Below, one piece after another: positions 15,154 to 24,337 of a stretch of 64,000 bases of DNA; positions within the stretch are counted from its first letter, which is position 1, and every line of letters begins with the position of its first letter. Source of the stretch: an uncultured Rhodospirillales bacterium (GTDB lineage Bacteria > Pseudomonadota > Alphaproteobacteria > Rhodospirillales > UBA2165); assembly GCA_913055735.1 (NCBI GenBank), contig CAJXKD010000001.1, forward strand, positions 2,018,281 to 2,082,280, given 5' to 3'. Both the position numbers and the translations under genes were made by a program. Under the pieces are notes generated by a model. That model searched no databases. It had not been told where the DNA came from and saw only the letters and a program-made list of their open reading frames with translations.

Positions 15154-15872
15154 ATACGCTTCAGTAGATTCACGCGAATGGGCTGCGGGAAATGGATGCC
15201 GTCCTCGCGGACGTCGCCATGTTCAAGGAAATTGGCCCGCAGTTCGTTTTCCCGTGCGTCGATCTTTTCGCGGCGCTTGGGGTTGATGGCGGTCGAATTG
15301 GCGCGCCACTCCTCGAAGTCGGCGAAGCGGCCATCCCGGATATAGTACGTTTCGGCGATGGCTTGAAATCCGTGTCCACCGATCTTTTGGATTGCGGCGT
15401 AGGCGGCGGCGCGCACCTCGGTTTCGTCGTTGAAGGGCTTCTGGAAATGGAACAGCGGCCCGTCGGCCAGCGGTTCGGCGATATAGAGCAGCCCGCCTGG
15501 TTTCAGGACACGTGCCGCTTCGGCCAAGGCTGCGTCGATCATCTCCACGGGCACGTGGTGCAGGCTGTTATAGAACACCACGATGTCGACGGAGGAGTCC
15601 TCGTAGGGCAAGTCCTCTGCAACGCCTTCGACATAGGTTTCGTCGCCGACGGTGGGAACTGCCCGCGCCCGCGCCAGTTGCGCTTCGCCGGGATCGATGC
15701 CGATCACATGGGCGCCGCGCTCTGTCAGCGCGCGCGCGATATGGCCGTTACCGCACCCGACGTCGAGGATGCGCTTCCCGGCAACTTCCATCAGGCTTTC
15801 AATGACATCGGCATGGTTGCGCACCTGCGCGGACCGCCAATCGGTGGTATCTGTTACGCTGTCCATCATCAT
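15150..15872 (-). CDS. Class I SAM-dependent methyltransferase (type 11)
   Basis: 240 residues. SAM-binding motif I is ILDVGCGNGHIARALTERG (about 34-52), motif II an acidic GIDPGEAQLARA, and motif IV DIVVFYNSLHHVPVEMIDAA. The HHVP text and the ADFEEWRA/INPKRREKI tail occur in a group of small-molecule methyltransferases without known substrate. Three Met codons at the start (15872, 15869, 15866) make the exact start uncertain. Its stop overlaps that of the convergent FadB-type gene by 4 bases. It is 52 bases from glk, so it may be co-transcribed with the trehalose operon. Confidence 0.82.
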   Translation of the reverse strand: MMMDSVTDTTDWRSAQVRNHADVIESLMEVAGKRILDVGCGNGHIARALTERGAHVIGIDPGEAQLARARAVPTVGDETYVEGVAEDLPYEDSSVDIVVFYNSLHHVPVEMIDAALAEAARVLKPGGLLYIAEPLADGPLFHFQKPFNDETEVRAAAYAAIQKIGGHGFQAIAETYYIRDGRFADFEEWRANSTAINPKRREKIDARENELRANFLEHGDVREDGIHFPQPIRVNLLKRI

Positions 15873-15924
15873 GGCCGCATCATATCCGCCCGGTCCGGGA
15901 TTACAACGCGCAGCTGTTTAGCCC

Positions 15925-16881
15925 CTAATCTTCCACGGCAAGTGCGGCGAGGCCGACGAAAGCGGGCTGTGGATGGGTGATGACCGTGGTCGGAATGGCG
16001 GCAAGATAATCCGCGAACCGTCCCTTGTCCGTGAACCGCTGACGAAATCCGGACGCCTCGATCTGCGGCAGAAGTCTCGGAACGATGCCCCCGGCAATAT
16101 AGACGCCGCCGCGTGCGCCGTAGGTCAAGGCGAGGTCGCCGCACACGGATCCCAGCATATTGAAAAACATATCAAGGGCGCCGGTGCAGTCCGGGTCCGC
16201 TCTTTCGACGGCACCTGCCGTCACTTGTGCCGGGGACAAGTCGTCGGGTTGGCGGCCGGCGCGGGCTGCAAGCGCACGGTACATATTGACGAGGCCGGGA
16301 CCTGACAGAAAGCGTTCGATCGATGCGTGCCCATGGTCGGCCCGGATGGAATGGATGACATCGGCTTCGGTATCGTCCGAAGCCGCCATGGCGGCGTGAC
16401 CGCCTTCGGTTGCTACGGGGACGAAACCTGTCCCCGTCGGGATAAGGGCTGCCACCCCAAGGCCGGTGCCGGCCCCGAGGACCGCAATAGGGGTGTCGGG
16501 AACGGCTGTTCCGATGCCGACCTGGGTAAGGTCAGTCGCCTTTAAATGCGGGATCGCTGCCGCAACGGCGATAAAATCGTTCACCATCGCGAGGTGCTTC
16601 AGGCCCAATGCGGTCTTCACCTCCGACACCGAAAACGACCAGGGGTGGTTTGTCATCTTAACCCGGTCGCCGGTGACCGGTCCGGCGACAGCGAAGGCGC
16701 CGTTGGCGGGAGGAGCTGATGGCGGATGGCTGTCCAGATACGCCCGGGCGGCGTCGACGATGCCCAGAAAGTCGGCGCATTTCAGGGTGAGCGGGTTGGT
16801 GATGTTTTGCCGGTCGTCGGCGATGGCGAAACGCGCATTGGTTCCCCCGATGTCGGCAATCAGGGATAGAGGCGCGGTCAT
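15925..16881 (-). CDS. glk: Glucokinase
   Basis: 318 residues, the usual length of bacterial Glk (COG0837). The ATP/phosphate site is LIADIGGTNARFAIAD at the N-terminus, the glucose/ATP loop is VLGAGTGLGVAALIP, and the substrate Glu-His region is TEGGHAAMAASDD. A C-terminal ARGGVYIAGGIVPRL closes the ATP site. It phosphorylates glucose to glucose-6-phosphate. It is the last gene of a GH15-otsA-glk run with 4-bp overlaps at both joins, so glucose released by the GH15 enzyme can be fed straight into glucose-6-phosphate, the substrate of OtsA. Confidence 0.93.
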   Translation of the reverse strand: MTAPLSLIADIGGTNARFAIADDRQNITNPLTLKCADFLGIVDAARAYLDSHPPSAPPANGAFAVAGPVTGDRVKMTNHPWSFSVSEVKTALGLKHLAMVNDFIAVAAAIPHLKATDLTQVGIGTAVPDTPIAVLGAGTGLGVAALIPTGTGFVPVATEGGHAAMAASDDTEADVIHSIRADHGHASIERFLSGPGLVNMYRALAARAGRQPDDLSPAQVTAGAVERADPDCTGALDMFFNMLGSVCGDLALTYGARGGVYIAGGIVPRLLPQIEASGFRQRFTDKGRFADYLAAIPTTVITHPQPAFVGLAALAVED

Positions 16882-18272
16882 GACAATTGGCGGCCGGTGT
16901 AGGGCGCCCGGTTGAGCGCATCGATGAAACTTTTGAGCCAGTCATCAAGGGTATGACCCGACAGCACTTTCATCATCGACATCCAGCGCTCGCGCCGGTC
17001 TTCCAACGACATGTCGAGGGCAAGGGCAAGGGCGTCGGCAACTTCTTCGATATCGAATGGATTGACGATCAATGCACCGCTCAACTCCCGTGCCGCTCCG
17101 GCGAACCGTGACAGGATCAGGACACCCGGATCGTGCGGGTTTTGCGCGGCGACATATTCCTTGGCGACCAGGTTCATGCCGTCGCGCAACGGCGTGACGA
17201 GACCCACACGGCTTGAGCGATAGAACCCGGCAAGGTCGTTCCGGGCATAGCTTTTGTTGAGATAGTTGATTGGCACCCAATCGAACTCGGCGAAGCGGCC
17301 GTTGATGTGCCCGGATTCGGTTTCCAATTCGGTTCTTATTTCCACATATTCAGGAACCTCCGAGCGCGATGGCGGCGCGATCTGGATAAGGCTCACCTTG
17401 CCGCGATGGCCCGGATATTTTTCCAAGAACCGTTCAAAGGCCTCCATCCGCTGGACAAGGCCTTTGGAATAGTCCAAGCGGTCGACACCGATGATCCAAT
17501 CAATATTCTCCGTGCGTTCCTGCATGCGTTTGACGATGGATGACTTCCCTGAATCGAGACCGGCGCGGACGAACTCATCGGTGTCGATGCTGATGGGGAA
17601 AACGTCCGCGCGCAGCCGGCGGCCGAAGGCTTCGATGACATTGCCTTTGATCACTTTCCCGTCCGCCTCGTGGACGATGTAATCGAGGAACGCGCGGAGG
17701 TCGTTTTCGGTTTGGAAGCCGACGACGTCATAGGCACAAAGATCGTGCACCAGCTTCCGGTGCGACGGCAGCGCGGTGAGAATTTCGACGGCGGGAAACG
17801 GGATGTGCAGGAAAAACCCGATGGTTTGAGTGATCCCGGCATCGCGCAATTCCTGACCAAGGGGGATAAGGTGATAGTCATGTACCCAGATTAAATCGTC
17901 GTCTTCCAGCAGTGGATTGAGCTTGCTGGCAAACAGCCGGTTGACCCGCTGATAGCCTGAGTAGTCTTCGCGCTCGAAGGTGGCGAGATCCAGGCGGTAG
18001 TGGAACAGCGGCCATAAGGCCCGATTGGCGAAACCGTTGTAATACTCCTTGTGATCTTTGCGCGACAAATCGACCGTCGCGTAGACGATGTTTTCGGTTT
18101 CGGTCATGGTCGGGACCGCCGAGGTGGCTCCCGCAACCTTGCCGCTCCAACCGAACCAAATACCGCCGCTTTTTTCCATGGCGCCACGCAGGGCGACCGC
18201 CAGTCCGCCGGCCGCCTGCTTGCGCCCGTTGGCGACCGCGACCCGGTTCGAGACGACGACCAGTCTGTTCAT
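16878..18272 (-). CDS. otsA: Trehalose-6-phosphate synthase
   Basis: 464-residue GT20 glycosyltransferase. Start ATG 18272 overlaps the GH15 stop (ATGA) and has GGGAAG upstream. Visible features are VVVSNRVAV at the N-terminus, the donor loop GGLAVALRGAM, WVHDYHLIPLGQELRD, GVDRLDYSKGLVQRMEAFE and LRDGMNLVAKEYVAAQ with the C-terminal DGMNLV/GVLILSRFAGAA. It joins UDP-glucose to glucose-6-phosphate to give trehalose-6-phosphate, or a related phosphoglycoside. No OtsB phosphatase gene lies in this operon, so the phosphatase must be elsewhere or the product differs. Confidence 0.93.
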   Translation of the reverse strand: MNRLVVVSNRVAVANGRKQAAGGLAVALRGAMEKSGGIWFGWSGKVAGATSAVPTMTETENIVYATVDLSRKDHKEYYNGFANRALWPLFHYRLDLATFEREDYSGYQRVNRLFASKLNPLLEDDDLIWVHDYHLIPLGQELRDAGITQTIGFFLHIPFPAVEILTALPSHRKLVHDLCAYDVVGFQTENDLRAFLDYIVHEADGKVIKGNVIEAFGRRLRADVFPISIDTDEFVRAGLDSGKSSIVKRMQERTENIDWIIGVDRLDYSKGLVQRMEAFERFLEKYPGHRGKVSLIQIAPPSRSEVPEYVEIRTELETESGHINGRFAEFDWVPINYLNKSYARNDLAGFYRSSRVGLVTPLRDGMNLVAKEYVAAQNPHDPGVLILSRFAGAARELSGALIVNPFDIEEVADALALALDMSLEDRRERWMSMMKVLSGHTLDDWLKSFIDALNRAPYTGRQLS

Positions 18273-20071
18273 TGGACTTCCCGCCAACTACGGCTTAGCC
18301 GCATGGCAGAATTGATCAGGCCGACCATGGAGTAGGTCTGCGGGAAATTGCCCCACAATTCGCCGGTCTTGGGGTCGATGTCCTCGGACAGCAGGCCGAG
18401 ATGGTTGCGGCGGCTCAGCAGCTTTTCGAACATGTCGCGCGCTTCTTCCTTGCGGCCGATGGCGGCGAGCGCATCGACATACCAGAACGCGCAGATGGTG
18501 AAGGCGACCTCGGGCTTGCCGAAATCGTCTTCGGCAATATAGCGGTAGAGAAATTCGTCTTCTTTCAATTGCGCGCCGATGGCGTCGACGGTGGCGACGA
18601 ACCGGGGATCGGTGCCTTCGATAAAGCCGAGGTCGTGAAGCAGCAGCAGGCTCGCATCGAGATTGCCGCCGCCAAAGGCGTCGACGAAGAGATTGCCTTT
18701 CTCGTCTACCCCGTTCTCCATGATTGTTGCTTTGATAGCGTCGGCGTCCCGGCGCCACTGCTGCGCACGCGACGTATAACCGAGGCGTTCGGCAATCTTG
18801 GCCAACCGGTCGCAGCCGGTCCAGCACATGACGCTGGAGAAAGTATGCACCTTGGCGATGGTACGGTATTCCCACAGGCCGGCATCCGGTTTGTCATGCA
18901 GCTCGATGGCTTGCCGTCCGACCTGTTCCAACTGCTCGAACAGACGAATGCCGCCGGGCTGGGCCAGGCGCTCATCGAAAAAGGACTGCGTAGCGGCGAG
19001 GATCACACTGCCGTAGACGTCGTTCTGAATATGCTCATAGGCCTGATTGCCCCGGCGCACCGGTCCCATGCCGCGATAGCCGCCGAGCGTCGAGATTTCC
19101 TCCTCGATGAGACGCGGTTCGAGGGTGATGCTGTAAACCGGCTGCAAGTGCCCGTCCTCGGCGGAGGCGATCACATTGGTGATGTAATGGATGTGATCTT
19201 CCATGGTGCGGGACGCGCCCAGCCGGTTCAGCGCCTTGATGACGAAATTGGCGTCACGCAGCCAACAGAAACGGTAATCCCAGTTGCGGCCACTGTCCGC
19301 CGATTCGGGGATCGAGGTGGTCATTGCGGCAACGATGCCGCCGCTTTCTTCGAAGTTGCTGAGCTTCAGGGTGATGGCGGCGCGGATCACGGCTTGTTGC
19401 CACTCGAAGGGCAGCGACAGGTAGCGGCACCATTCCCGCCAATAGGAATGGGTTTGTTCGAAAAACTCACGGCCCGTGGCGACGATCGGGCTGGTCAGGC
19501 TTTCATCCGGGCCGAGGATCATGGTGATCGGTTCCTCGAGGATGAACATGACCTCTTCCATGAGGTAAGAGATCGGCGCATTGGTGGTGCAGCGCATGAC
19601 CAGGTCCGGCATGACGAAGCGGATATGGTTGCTGCCGCGAGTCCGTTCCGGCCGTCCTGCGCCATAGGAATGAGCGGGACGCAGCCGGACGCGGATGCGG
19701 GGGTGGCCGATCACCGGTCGAATTTGCCGGACGATGGTCATCGGCCGGAAGGTGCGTTCCTGGCGCTTGAAACGGGGGCAGAAATCGGTGATCTCCAGCG
19801 CCGCGCCCGTTTCGTCATAAAGTGTGGTGACCAGGATCGCGGTATTGCGCAGGTATTGTTGTTCAGAGCGGGCATACCGGTCGACCTCTATGTCGAAAAA
19901 GCCATAGGGCTCCTGGCCGCCCTTGCCGCCGGCGCCATCGAGAAGACTGCAAAAGATGGGGTCGCCGTCGAAGCGGGGCATGCAACTCCAAACGATGCGG
20001 CCATCCCGGTTGACCAGCGCACTAATCGCGCTATTGCCGATGACACCTAGATTAAGGTCGTTGGGAGACAT
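18269..20071 (-). CDS. Glycoside hydrolase family 15 protein (glucoamylase/trehalase type)
   Basis: 600 residues. The N-terminal beta-sandwich begins LGVIGNSAISALVNRDGRIV, as in bacterial and archaeal GH15 enzymes including mycobacterial-type trehalases. The (alpha/alpha)6 barrel contains NWDYRFCWLRDANFVIKAL (substrate site) and the catalytic acid/base region GPVRRGNQAYEHIQNDVYG, plus GLWEYR and a final GELWGNFPQTYSMVGLI with the second Glu. No signal peptide, so it acts in the cytosol. Its place in front of otsA and glk suggests trehalose hydrolysis and recycling of glucose. Glucoamylase activity cannot be excluded. Confidence 0.9.
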   Translation of the reverse strand: MSPNDLNLGVIGNSAISALVNRDGRIVWSCMPRFDGDPIFCSLLDGAGGKGGQEPYGFFDIEVDRYARSEQQYLRNTAILVTTLYDETGAALEITDFCPRFKRQERTFRPMTIVRQIRPVIGHPRIRVRLRPAHSYGAGRPERTRGSNHIRFVMPDLVMRCTTNAPISYLMEEVMFILEEPITMILGPDESLTSPIVATGREFFEQTHSYWREWCRYLSLPFEWQQAVIRAAITLKLSNFEESGGIVAAMTTSIPESADSGRNWDYRFCWLRDANFVIKALNRLGASRTMEDHIHYITNVIASAEDGHLQPVYSITLEPRLIEEEISTLGGYRGMGPVRRGNQAYEHIQNDVYGSVILAATQSFFDERLAQPGGIRLFEQLEQVGRQAIELHDKPDAGLWEYRTIAKVHTFSSVMCWTGCDRLAKIAERLGYTSRAQQWRRDADAIKATIMENGVDEKGNLFVDAFGGGNLDASLLLLHDLGFIEGTDPRFVATVDAIGAQLKEDEFLYRYIAEDDFGKPEVAFTICAFWYVDALAAIGRKEEARDMFEKLLSRRNHLGLLSEDIDPKTGELWGNFPQTYSMVGLINSAMRLSRSWREVQ

Positions 20072-20108
20072 CTTGCTTTGTTAACCTTTCCTCGCGTCCT
20101 CGGTTTTT

Positions 20109-21569
20109 CTATTTCGCTGCCTTAACCGCGTATACCTCGACGGTCTCATCCCTGCCACGAATGGGAGTTTCGCCTTTCGTTTCGAATTCGAAGTCCGAGC
20201 CGGCGAGTTGCTTGGTAAACGCGGAAACCAATATCCGGGTCCCATAGGTTTTGTTCAACCCCTCAAGACGCGCGGCGAGATTTACCGCGTCACCATGCAC
20301 GGTGTAACTCAGCCGGTCGCCGGCGCCAACCGACCCGGCGACGACATCACCCGTATTGATTCCAATACGGGTGATCATATCGACGCCCTTATCGAAATGA
20401 TGGGTGTTCAGCGCTTCTTGTATTTCCAGTGCCGCGTGGATGGCATCGGCGGCGTGATAGGGATCGGCGATGGGCACGTTGAATGTCACCAGCATCGCGT
20501 CACCTTGGAATTGATTCACCACGCCCTTGTGGCGCTCGATGATCGGCACCACCAGGGAAAAATAGCTGTTGAGCAAAGTGACCACGGCCTCCGGCTCGAG
20601 GTCTTCGCAGATACTCGTGAATCCTTGGATATCGGCGTAGAGAATGGTGGCCAGCCGGTTTTGCGGCTGGAACTCGCCGCGATTGGCAAGGATCGCCGAA
20701 GCGACGGATTCAGGCACGTACTTACCGAAGGTTTCGCGCAGGAAATCGCGTTCCCGGACGCCGTCGACCATCTCGTTGAAGCCGTTGGCGAGGACGCCGA
20801 TCTCGTCGTCGGTCAGTATCGGCGTTTTGGTATCGACATGCCCTTGGCCGAACCGATGCATGGCGGCTGTCAGGGATTGGATGGGCCGGGAGAGGCTGCG
20901 TTGGATGAAATAGAAGGATGTACCGGCCATCATCACGATGATGACGAGATCGAATAGGAACGCATCCGTGGACGCGATTCCCTGCAGCCGCCGCGCCGGG
21001 GGAAATACGAAGGCCTCCAGAACGGCGAGGGAAATGGGAACAACGCCGACGGCGATAAAGGCGGCGAGAAATTTGTTGAGGAGTGAACCGCCAACGGGAT
21101 CGATGATCTGGCCGTGGCGCTCGAAGATGTACTCCTTCAGCTGGGTCGCGTAATCGCCGATCGCGAAATAGAGGTAGATGCCGACGAAGCATCCGAACAG
21201 GGCGATCATCGATAAGTAGAATGGCAACAATGTCAGGGTATCGCATCCCGGACATACCGCGTCCGTGCCGAAGAAAGCGAAAGACATGATGCAAATAACC
21301 AGGGAAGCACCCCATAGCGCGGAATCCACGGGCAGACGATGGATGCGCGGCAGTGCCTGTTTAAGATCCTGCTCGCCTTTCAAATAACGCTGTATGGGCG
21401 CAAACAGGATCACCGCGCCGATCCCGTTCACGGCAATGAGAAAGACCAAATTGATTGGGACGGCGATCCAGGTTCTGTCGAATTGGGCGGTAATGGCCAT
21501 GAATGACGAGAAGGCGACCGCATGCAGGACGGCAATGGACAGCATATAGAGGACGTAGCGAAGCCGCAT
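20109..21569 (-). CDS. Membrane-bound class III adenylate/guanylate cyclase with HAMP domain
   Basis: 486 residues from ATG 21569 (GGAG upstream; ATG 21593 is less likely). Five or six membrane helices fill the first 260 residues (for example LYMLSIAVLHAVAFSSFMAI and FLFDLVIIVMMAGTSFYFI). A Cys pair DAVCPGCDT lies in a periplasmic loop. HAMP follows (RPIQSLTAAMHRFGQGHVD), then the cyclase domain from about 300: ILYADIQGFTSICEDLEPE with the metal Asp, NQFQGDAMLVTF, and RLSYTVHGDAVNLAARLEG. It makes cAMP (or cGMP) in response to an unknown signal. It lies 37 bp before the GH15 gene and may share its transcript. Confidence 0.9.
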   Translation of the reverse strand: MRLRYVLYMLSIAVLHAVAFSSFMAITAQFDRTWIAVPINLVFLIAVNGIGAVILFAPIQRYLKGEQDLKQALPRIHRLPVDSALWGASLVICIMSFAFFGTDAVCPGCDTLTLLPFYLSMIALFGCFVGIYLYFAIGDYATQLKEYIFERHGQIIDPVGGSLLNKFLAAFIAVGVVPISLAVLEAFVFPPARRLQGIASTDAFLFDLVIIVMMAGTSFYFIQRSLSRPIQSLTAAMHRFGQGHVDTKTPILTDDEIGVLANGFNEMVDGVRERDFLRETFGKYVPESVASAILANRGEFQPQNRLATILYADIQGFTSICEDLEPEAVVTLLNSYFSLVVPIIERHKGVVNQFQGDAMLVTFNVPIADPYHAADAIHAALEIQEALNTHHFDKGVDMITRIGINTGDVVAGSVGAGDRLSYTVHGDAVNLAARLEGLNKTYGTRILVSAFTKQLAGSDFEFETKGETPIRGRDETVEVYAVKAAK

Positions 21570-21642
21570 TCGGCTGTCTCCGCGTGGGTTCAAGCCATGT
21601 TTCTGGCCAAGTTGTAAGCGATCAACCTCGTCTCACCATACG

Positions 21643-21663
21643 AAAAAAACAAGACGGCGTCTT
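21643..21663 (-). terminator. Weak Rho-independent terminator of the transglycosylase gene
   Basis: On the minus strand AAGAC-GCC-GTCTT is followed by GTTTTTTTCG. The stem is only 5 bp, but the T-run is good and it lies 29 bases after the stop at 21692. Confidence 0.55.
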
Positions 21664-21691
21664 CTGATGACATAAGTGCGGGACATCCGGT

Positions 21692-22720
21692 TTACCGGCT
21701 GCCGGCGGGCAGGAGATCTTTGATCGCGTTTGCGGCGTCCGAAATCTTTTCGACGGCCTCATCTTTTACATCTTCCGCGATGTTCACGGTATCTTGGGCG
21801 CGACGGGTCAGGCGATTATGCAATTCCGCATTCTTGGTGCGCCACTTTGCCAACTGTGCGCGACGTTTTGCGGCAAAGTCCTCTGCCGATCTGTTGACGA
21901 TTTCTTGCTGTTGTCGATTGCGTTCCGCTTGGCGTTTTGTTGCTTGTTGCGCAAGAAGCTGTGGATTTCCTTTGGCCATCCGCCAAGCGTCCAGTTCCTT
22001 CTGCCGTTTGTCCCGCCCTTTGACATCGCGTTCGGCCTGGAGGCGGGCGCGGAACCGCATTTGGAGGGCGGCCGATTGAAGCGCTTGGCGTTTTGCGTCG
22101 TCGTCAGGATCTACATCCTCGACGAGATCATGGGCGTCGCCAAGGGGGGCGCCGCGGACATCCTCCCATAGGGCGAGCACCTTGCGGCGGTAGGACTGAT
22201 TTTTCAGGGGGTCGGACGAATGATAGTGGGCGGCGGCTTTCACCCAAGACCCTGTTTGGTGTTTTAGCTCTGAGAGGAAGCGGGCCGCATAGGCAACATT
22301 GTGTGCCGGGTCGAGCGCCTCGTCGATGGAGCCGAAGGCATTGGGGTGATAATAAAGGTTCACCTGCATGCATCCGACATCAATGCTCGCGACCCCCGTC
22401 GCAAGGAGGCGTTTGGTTTCGGCCATGGCCTCGGCCTTGGTGTCGAAATACGTCGATTTGCCCTGGGCAGTGACTGTCCACGGCCAGGCAAATTTTACCC
22501 CCCTCCTGGGGTCCCAGCGACCGGTTTCGGCCAGCGATATCGCATCCAGGAGATTGCCCGGTATACCGTGCGAACGTTCCAGCTTTTCCGTATAGGTTCC
22601 GCAGCTAATATTCTGATTTATAAATGGATTTACGCCCTTCGCGAGGGAAGGGGCAGCAGCCAAGAGTAGCGCTGCGGCGAGGGCGGCGGGCGCCCGCATC
22701 CGTTTCCAAGTCCTTAACAT
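21692..22720 (-). CDS. Lytic transglycosylase, SLT domain
   Basis: 342 residues with signal peptide (APAALAAALLLAAAPSLA, to about residue 27). The lysozyme-like domain covers about 40-200: the catalytic Glu in LLDAISLAETGRWDP, then VGCMQVNLYYHPNAFGS and AYAARFLSELKHQTGSW with the AAAHYHS ending. The C-terminal 130 residues are a highly charged, Arg/Gln/Lys-rich helical stretch, likely a coiled coil. It cleaves peptidoglycan glycan strands in the periplasm. Similar SLT proteins are often tied to flagellum or secretion-system assembly, but no such genes are adjacent. Confidence 0.87.
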   Translation of the reverse strand: MLRTWKRMRAPAALAAALLLAAAPSLAKGVNPFINQNISCGTYTEKLERSHGIPGNLLDAISLAETGRWDPRRGVKFAWPWTVTAQGKSTYFDTKAEAMAETKRLLATGVASIDVGCMQVNLYYHPNAFGSIDEALDPAHNVAYAARFLSELKHQTGSWVKAAAHYHSSDPLKNQSYRRKVLALWEDVRGAPLGDAHDLVEDVDPDDDAKRQALQSAALQMRFRARLQAERDVKGRDKRQKELDAWRMAKGNPQLLAQQATKRQAERNRQQQEIVNRSAEDFAAKRRAQLAKWRTKNAELHNRLTRRAQDTVNIAEDVKDEAVEKISDAANAIKDLLPAGSR

Positions 22721-22811
22721 CTTCCCGTCCTTTTGGTCGTTCTTTTTTTGAGTACGGAAAGCGTCGCAAGGGCCGTGCCAAGCCGGCTACGGGCGTGGCG
22801 GGGATGTTGCG

Positions 22812-23396
22812 TCAAGTGCCGGGCGGGGTCTGGTCCCCGTCGCCCAGCGGCCGTTGCATGATGACCGAATCCACCCAACGGTTCATCTTATAACCGGTCG
22901 AGGGCAACAAGCCCGCCCGGTCGAAGCCGCAGCGGCTGTGCAACGTGATGGATGGGTGATTGGCGGAATCGCCGATGACAGCGACCATCTGCCGATACCC
23001 CATGGATGTGCAGGTATCGATCAACGTGGACAGAAGGGCGCGCCCCAGACCCTGGCCATGAAAATCGGGGGCGACGTAGACCGAATCTTCGACCGTGTAG
23101 CGATAGGCGGGCCGGGCTCGATAGGGACCGGCATAGGCATAGCCGCCGACAAAGCCGCCGATTTCTGCGACCAGATAGGGATAACGCGCCGCTTTTGTCG
23201 CCTCGAAACGGCGGGTCATTTCGGCAACATCCGGTGCGTCGACTTCGAAAGACGCAAGGCCGGTGAGGACGAAGTGCGCGTAGATTTTCTGAACGGTGTC
23301 GATGTCGGCGAGTGTCGCGTCACGCACGCGCACCGCGTTGTCCGGCATGGCGTCGCCGCCAATACCCATTTCCGATTTGGGCGCAGGTTGGCTCAT
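22812..23396 (-). CDS. GNAT N-acetyltransferase (phosphinothricin acetyltransferase-like)
   Basis: 194 residues. The GNAT fold is clear: VRVRDATLADIDTVQKIYAH at the start, YPYLVAEIGGFVGGYAYAGPYRARPAY in the middle, and the acetyl-CoA site VAPDFHGQGLGRALLSTLI with a C-terminal SITLHSRCGF. The PYRARPAYRYTVEDSVYV segment is the mark of the PAT/Bar/YncA group, which acetylates phosphinothricin, methionine sulfoximine or similar amines. Its first codons overlap the end of the amidohydrolase gene by 4 bp, so the two are translationally coupled. Confidence 0.88.
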   Translation of the reverse strand: MSQPAPKSEMGIGGDAMPDNAVRVRDATLADIDTVQKIYAHFVLTGLASFEVDAPDVAEMTRRFEATKAARYPYLVAEIGGFVGGYAYAGPYRARPAYRYTVEDSVYVAPDFHGQGLGRALLSTLIDTCTSMGYRQMVAVIGDSANHPSITLHSRCGFDRAGLLPSTGYKMNRWVDSVIMQRPLGDGDQTPPGT

Positions 23397-24337
23397 CTGT
23401 TTTTCAGATCAACCGGATCGATTGAGGTTATCACGCTGATCAGCTCGCCAATTTTACCGGCCAATTCCTCGAACCCGTTTTGCCGTTCGATGGTGGTTTC
23501 GTTCATGTAGATCGCGCGGTTGATCTCGATTTGCAAGGCATGGACCGCCATGGTCGGCCGGCCGTAATGGCGGGTCGTAAAACCACCCGAGTAGGGGTTA
23601 TTGCGGTGCACGGCAAAGCCCATGTCAGTGAGCGTTTGGTCGACGAGGTTCGTGATGGTGGGGCTGCAGGCGAGCCCATGATTATCGCCAAGGACGAAAT
23701 CCACGCGCCGCCGTCCCCGGTCGAAATCCATCGGCCCGCCAATGGACGGCATGGAGTGACAATCGATCAATAGACAGACGCCGTATTTCCGTACGGTCGT
23801 GTTGATCAGGTCCTTCAGCGTGTCATGATACGGCACGTAATAATCGTCGATCCGCCGTTTGGCATCGGCGAAGGTTAGGGGCCGATCATAAATTTCTTCT
23901 CCGTTGGTGACGACCCGGGCGACGGTACCCAGCCCGGCGGCGACACGTGGCGACGCCGTGTTCACGTAGTCGGGCAGGGGATCGGCGAACATAGCCGGGT
24001 CGAGTTCGTAGGCTTCCCGGTTGGGATCGACATACGCCCGCGGAAACAACGCCTTCAACAGGGGAGCTCCGTGATCCGGCGCGGTCGCGAAAATTTCGTC
24101 TACGAAGCTGTCTTCGGACCGGCGAATGCCGACGGGGTCCAATCGGGATTGGGACATGAACTCCGGCGGATACCAATTGCCGCTATGGGGGGACGAAAAC
24201 ACCACGGGTGCCGTCTGCTGCACGGGGGCTTCGACGGAAATGGGTGCGCCTAGGGTTGCGGTTTGTGTTGAGGCGACGGCGTGTCCGGTAGCTTGGTCCA
24301 AGGTTTCTCCCCAGGATCGTGCAAGTGTATTGTACAT
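23393..24337 (-). CDS. N-formylglutamate amidohydrolase family protein
   Basis: 314 residues. Recognised by the metal-site strands VVFSSPHSGNWYPPEF (His), CLLIDCHSMPSIGG (Asp-x-His) and the VDFVLGDNHGLAC and HALQIEINRAIYMNE segments. The catalytic Glu/Arg core is intact. HutG-type members release formate from N-formylglutamate in histidine breakdown, while others act on different N-formyl or amide substrates. No other hut genes lie here, so the assignment to histidine catabolism is not supported by context. It is followed by the coupled GNAT gene. Residues 1-45 are not conserved, so the true start may be later. Confidence 0.83.
   Translation of the reverse strand: MYNTLARSWGETLDQATGHAVASTQTATLGAPISVEAPVQQTAPVVFSSPHSGNWYPPEFMSQSRLDPVGIRRSEDSFVDEIFATAPDHGAPLLKALFPRAYVDPNREAYELDPAMFADPLPDYVNTASPRVAAGLGTVARVVTNGEEIYDRPLTFADAKRRIDDYYVPYHDTLKDLINTTVRKYGVCLLIDCHSMPSIGGPMDFDRGRRRVDFVLGDNHGLACSPTITNLVDQTLTDMGFAVHRNNPYSGGFTTRHYGRPTMAVHALQIEINRAIYMNETTIERQNGFEELAGKIGELISVITSIDPVDLKNR

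Noticed and set aside
18401..20050. A 549-codon open frame on the plus strand opposite the GH15 gene
   Set aside because: It mirrors the third-position GC bias of the GH15 gene, shows no recognisable domain and overlaps a clear enzyme gene in full.
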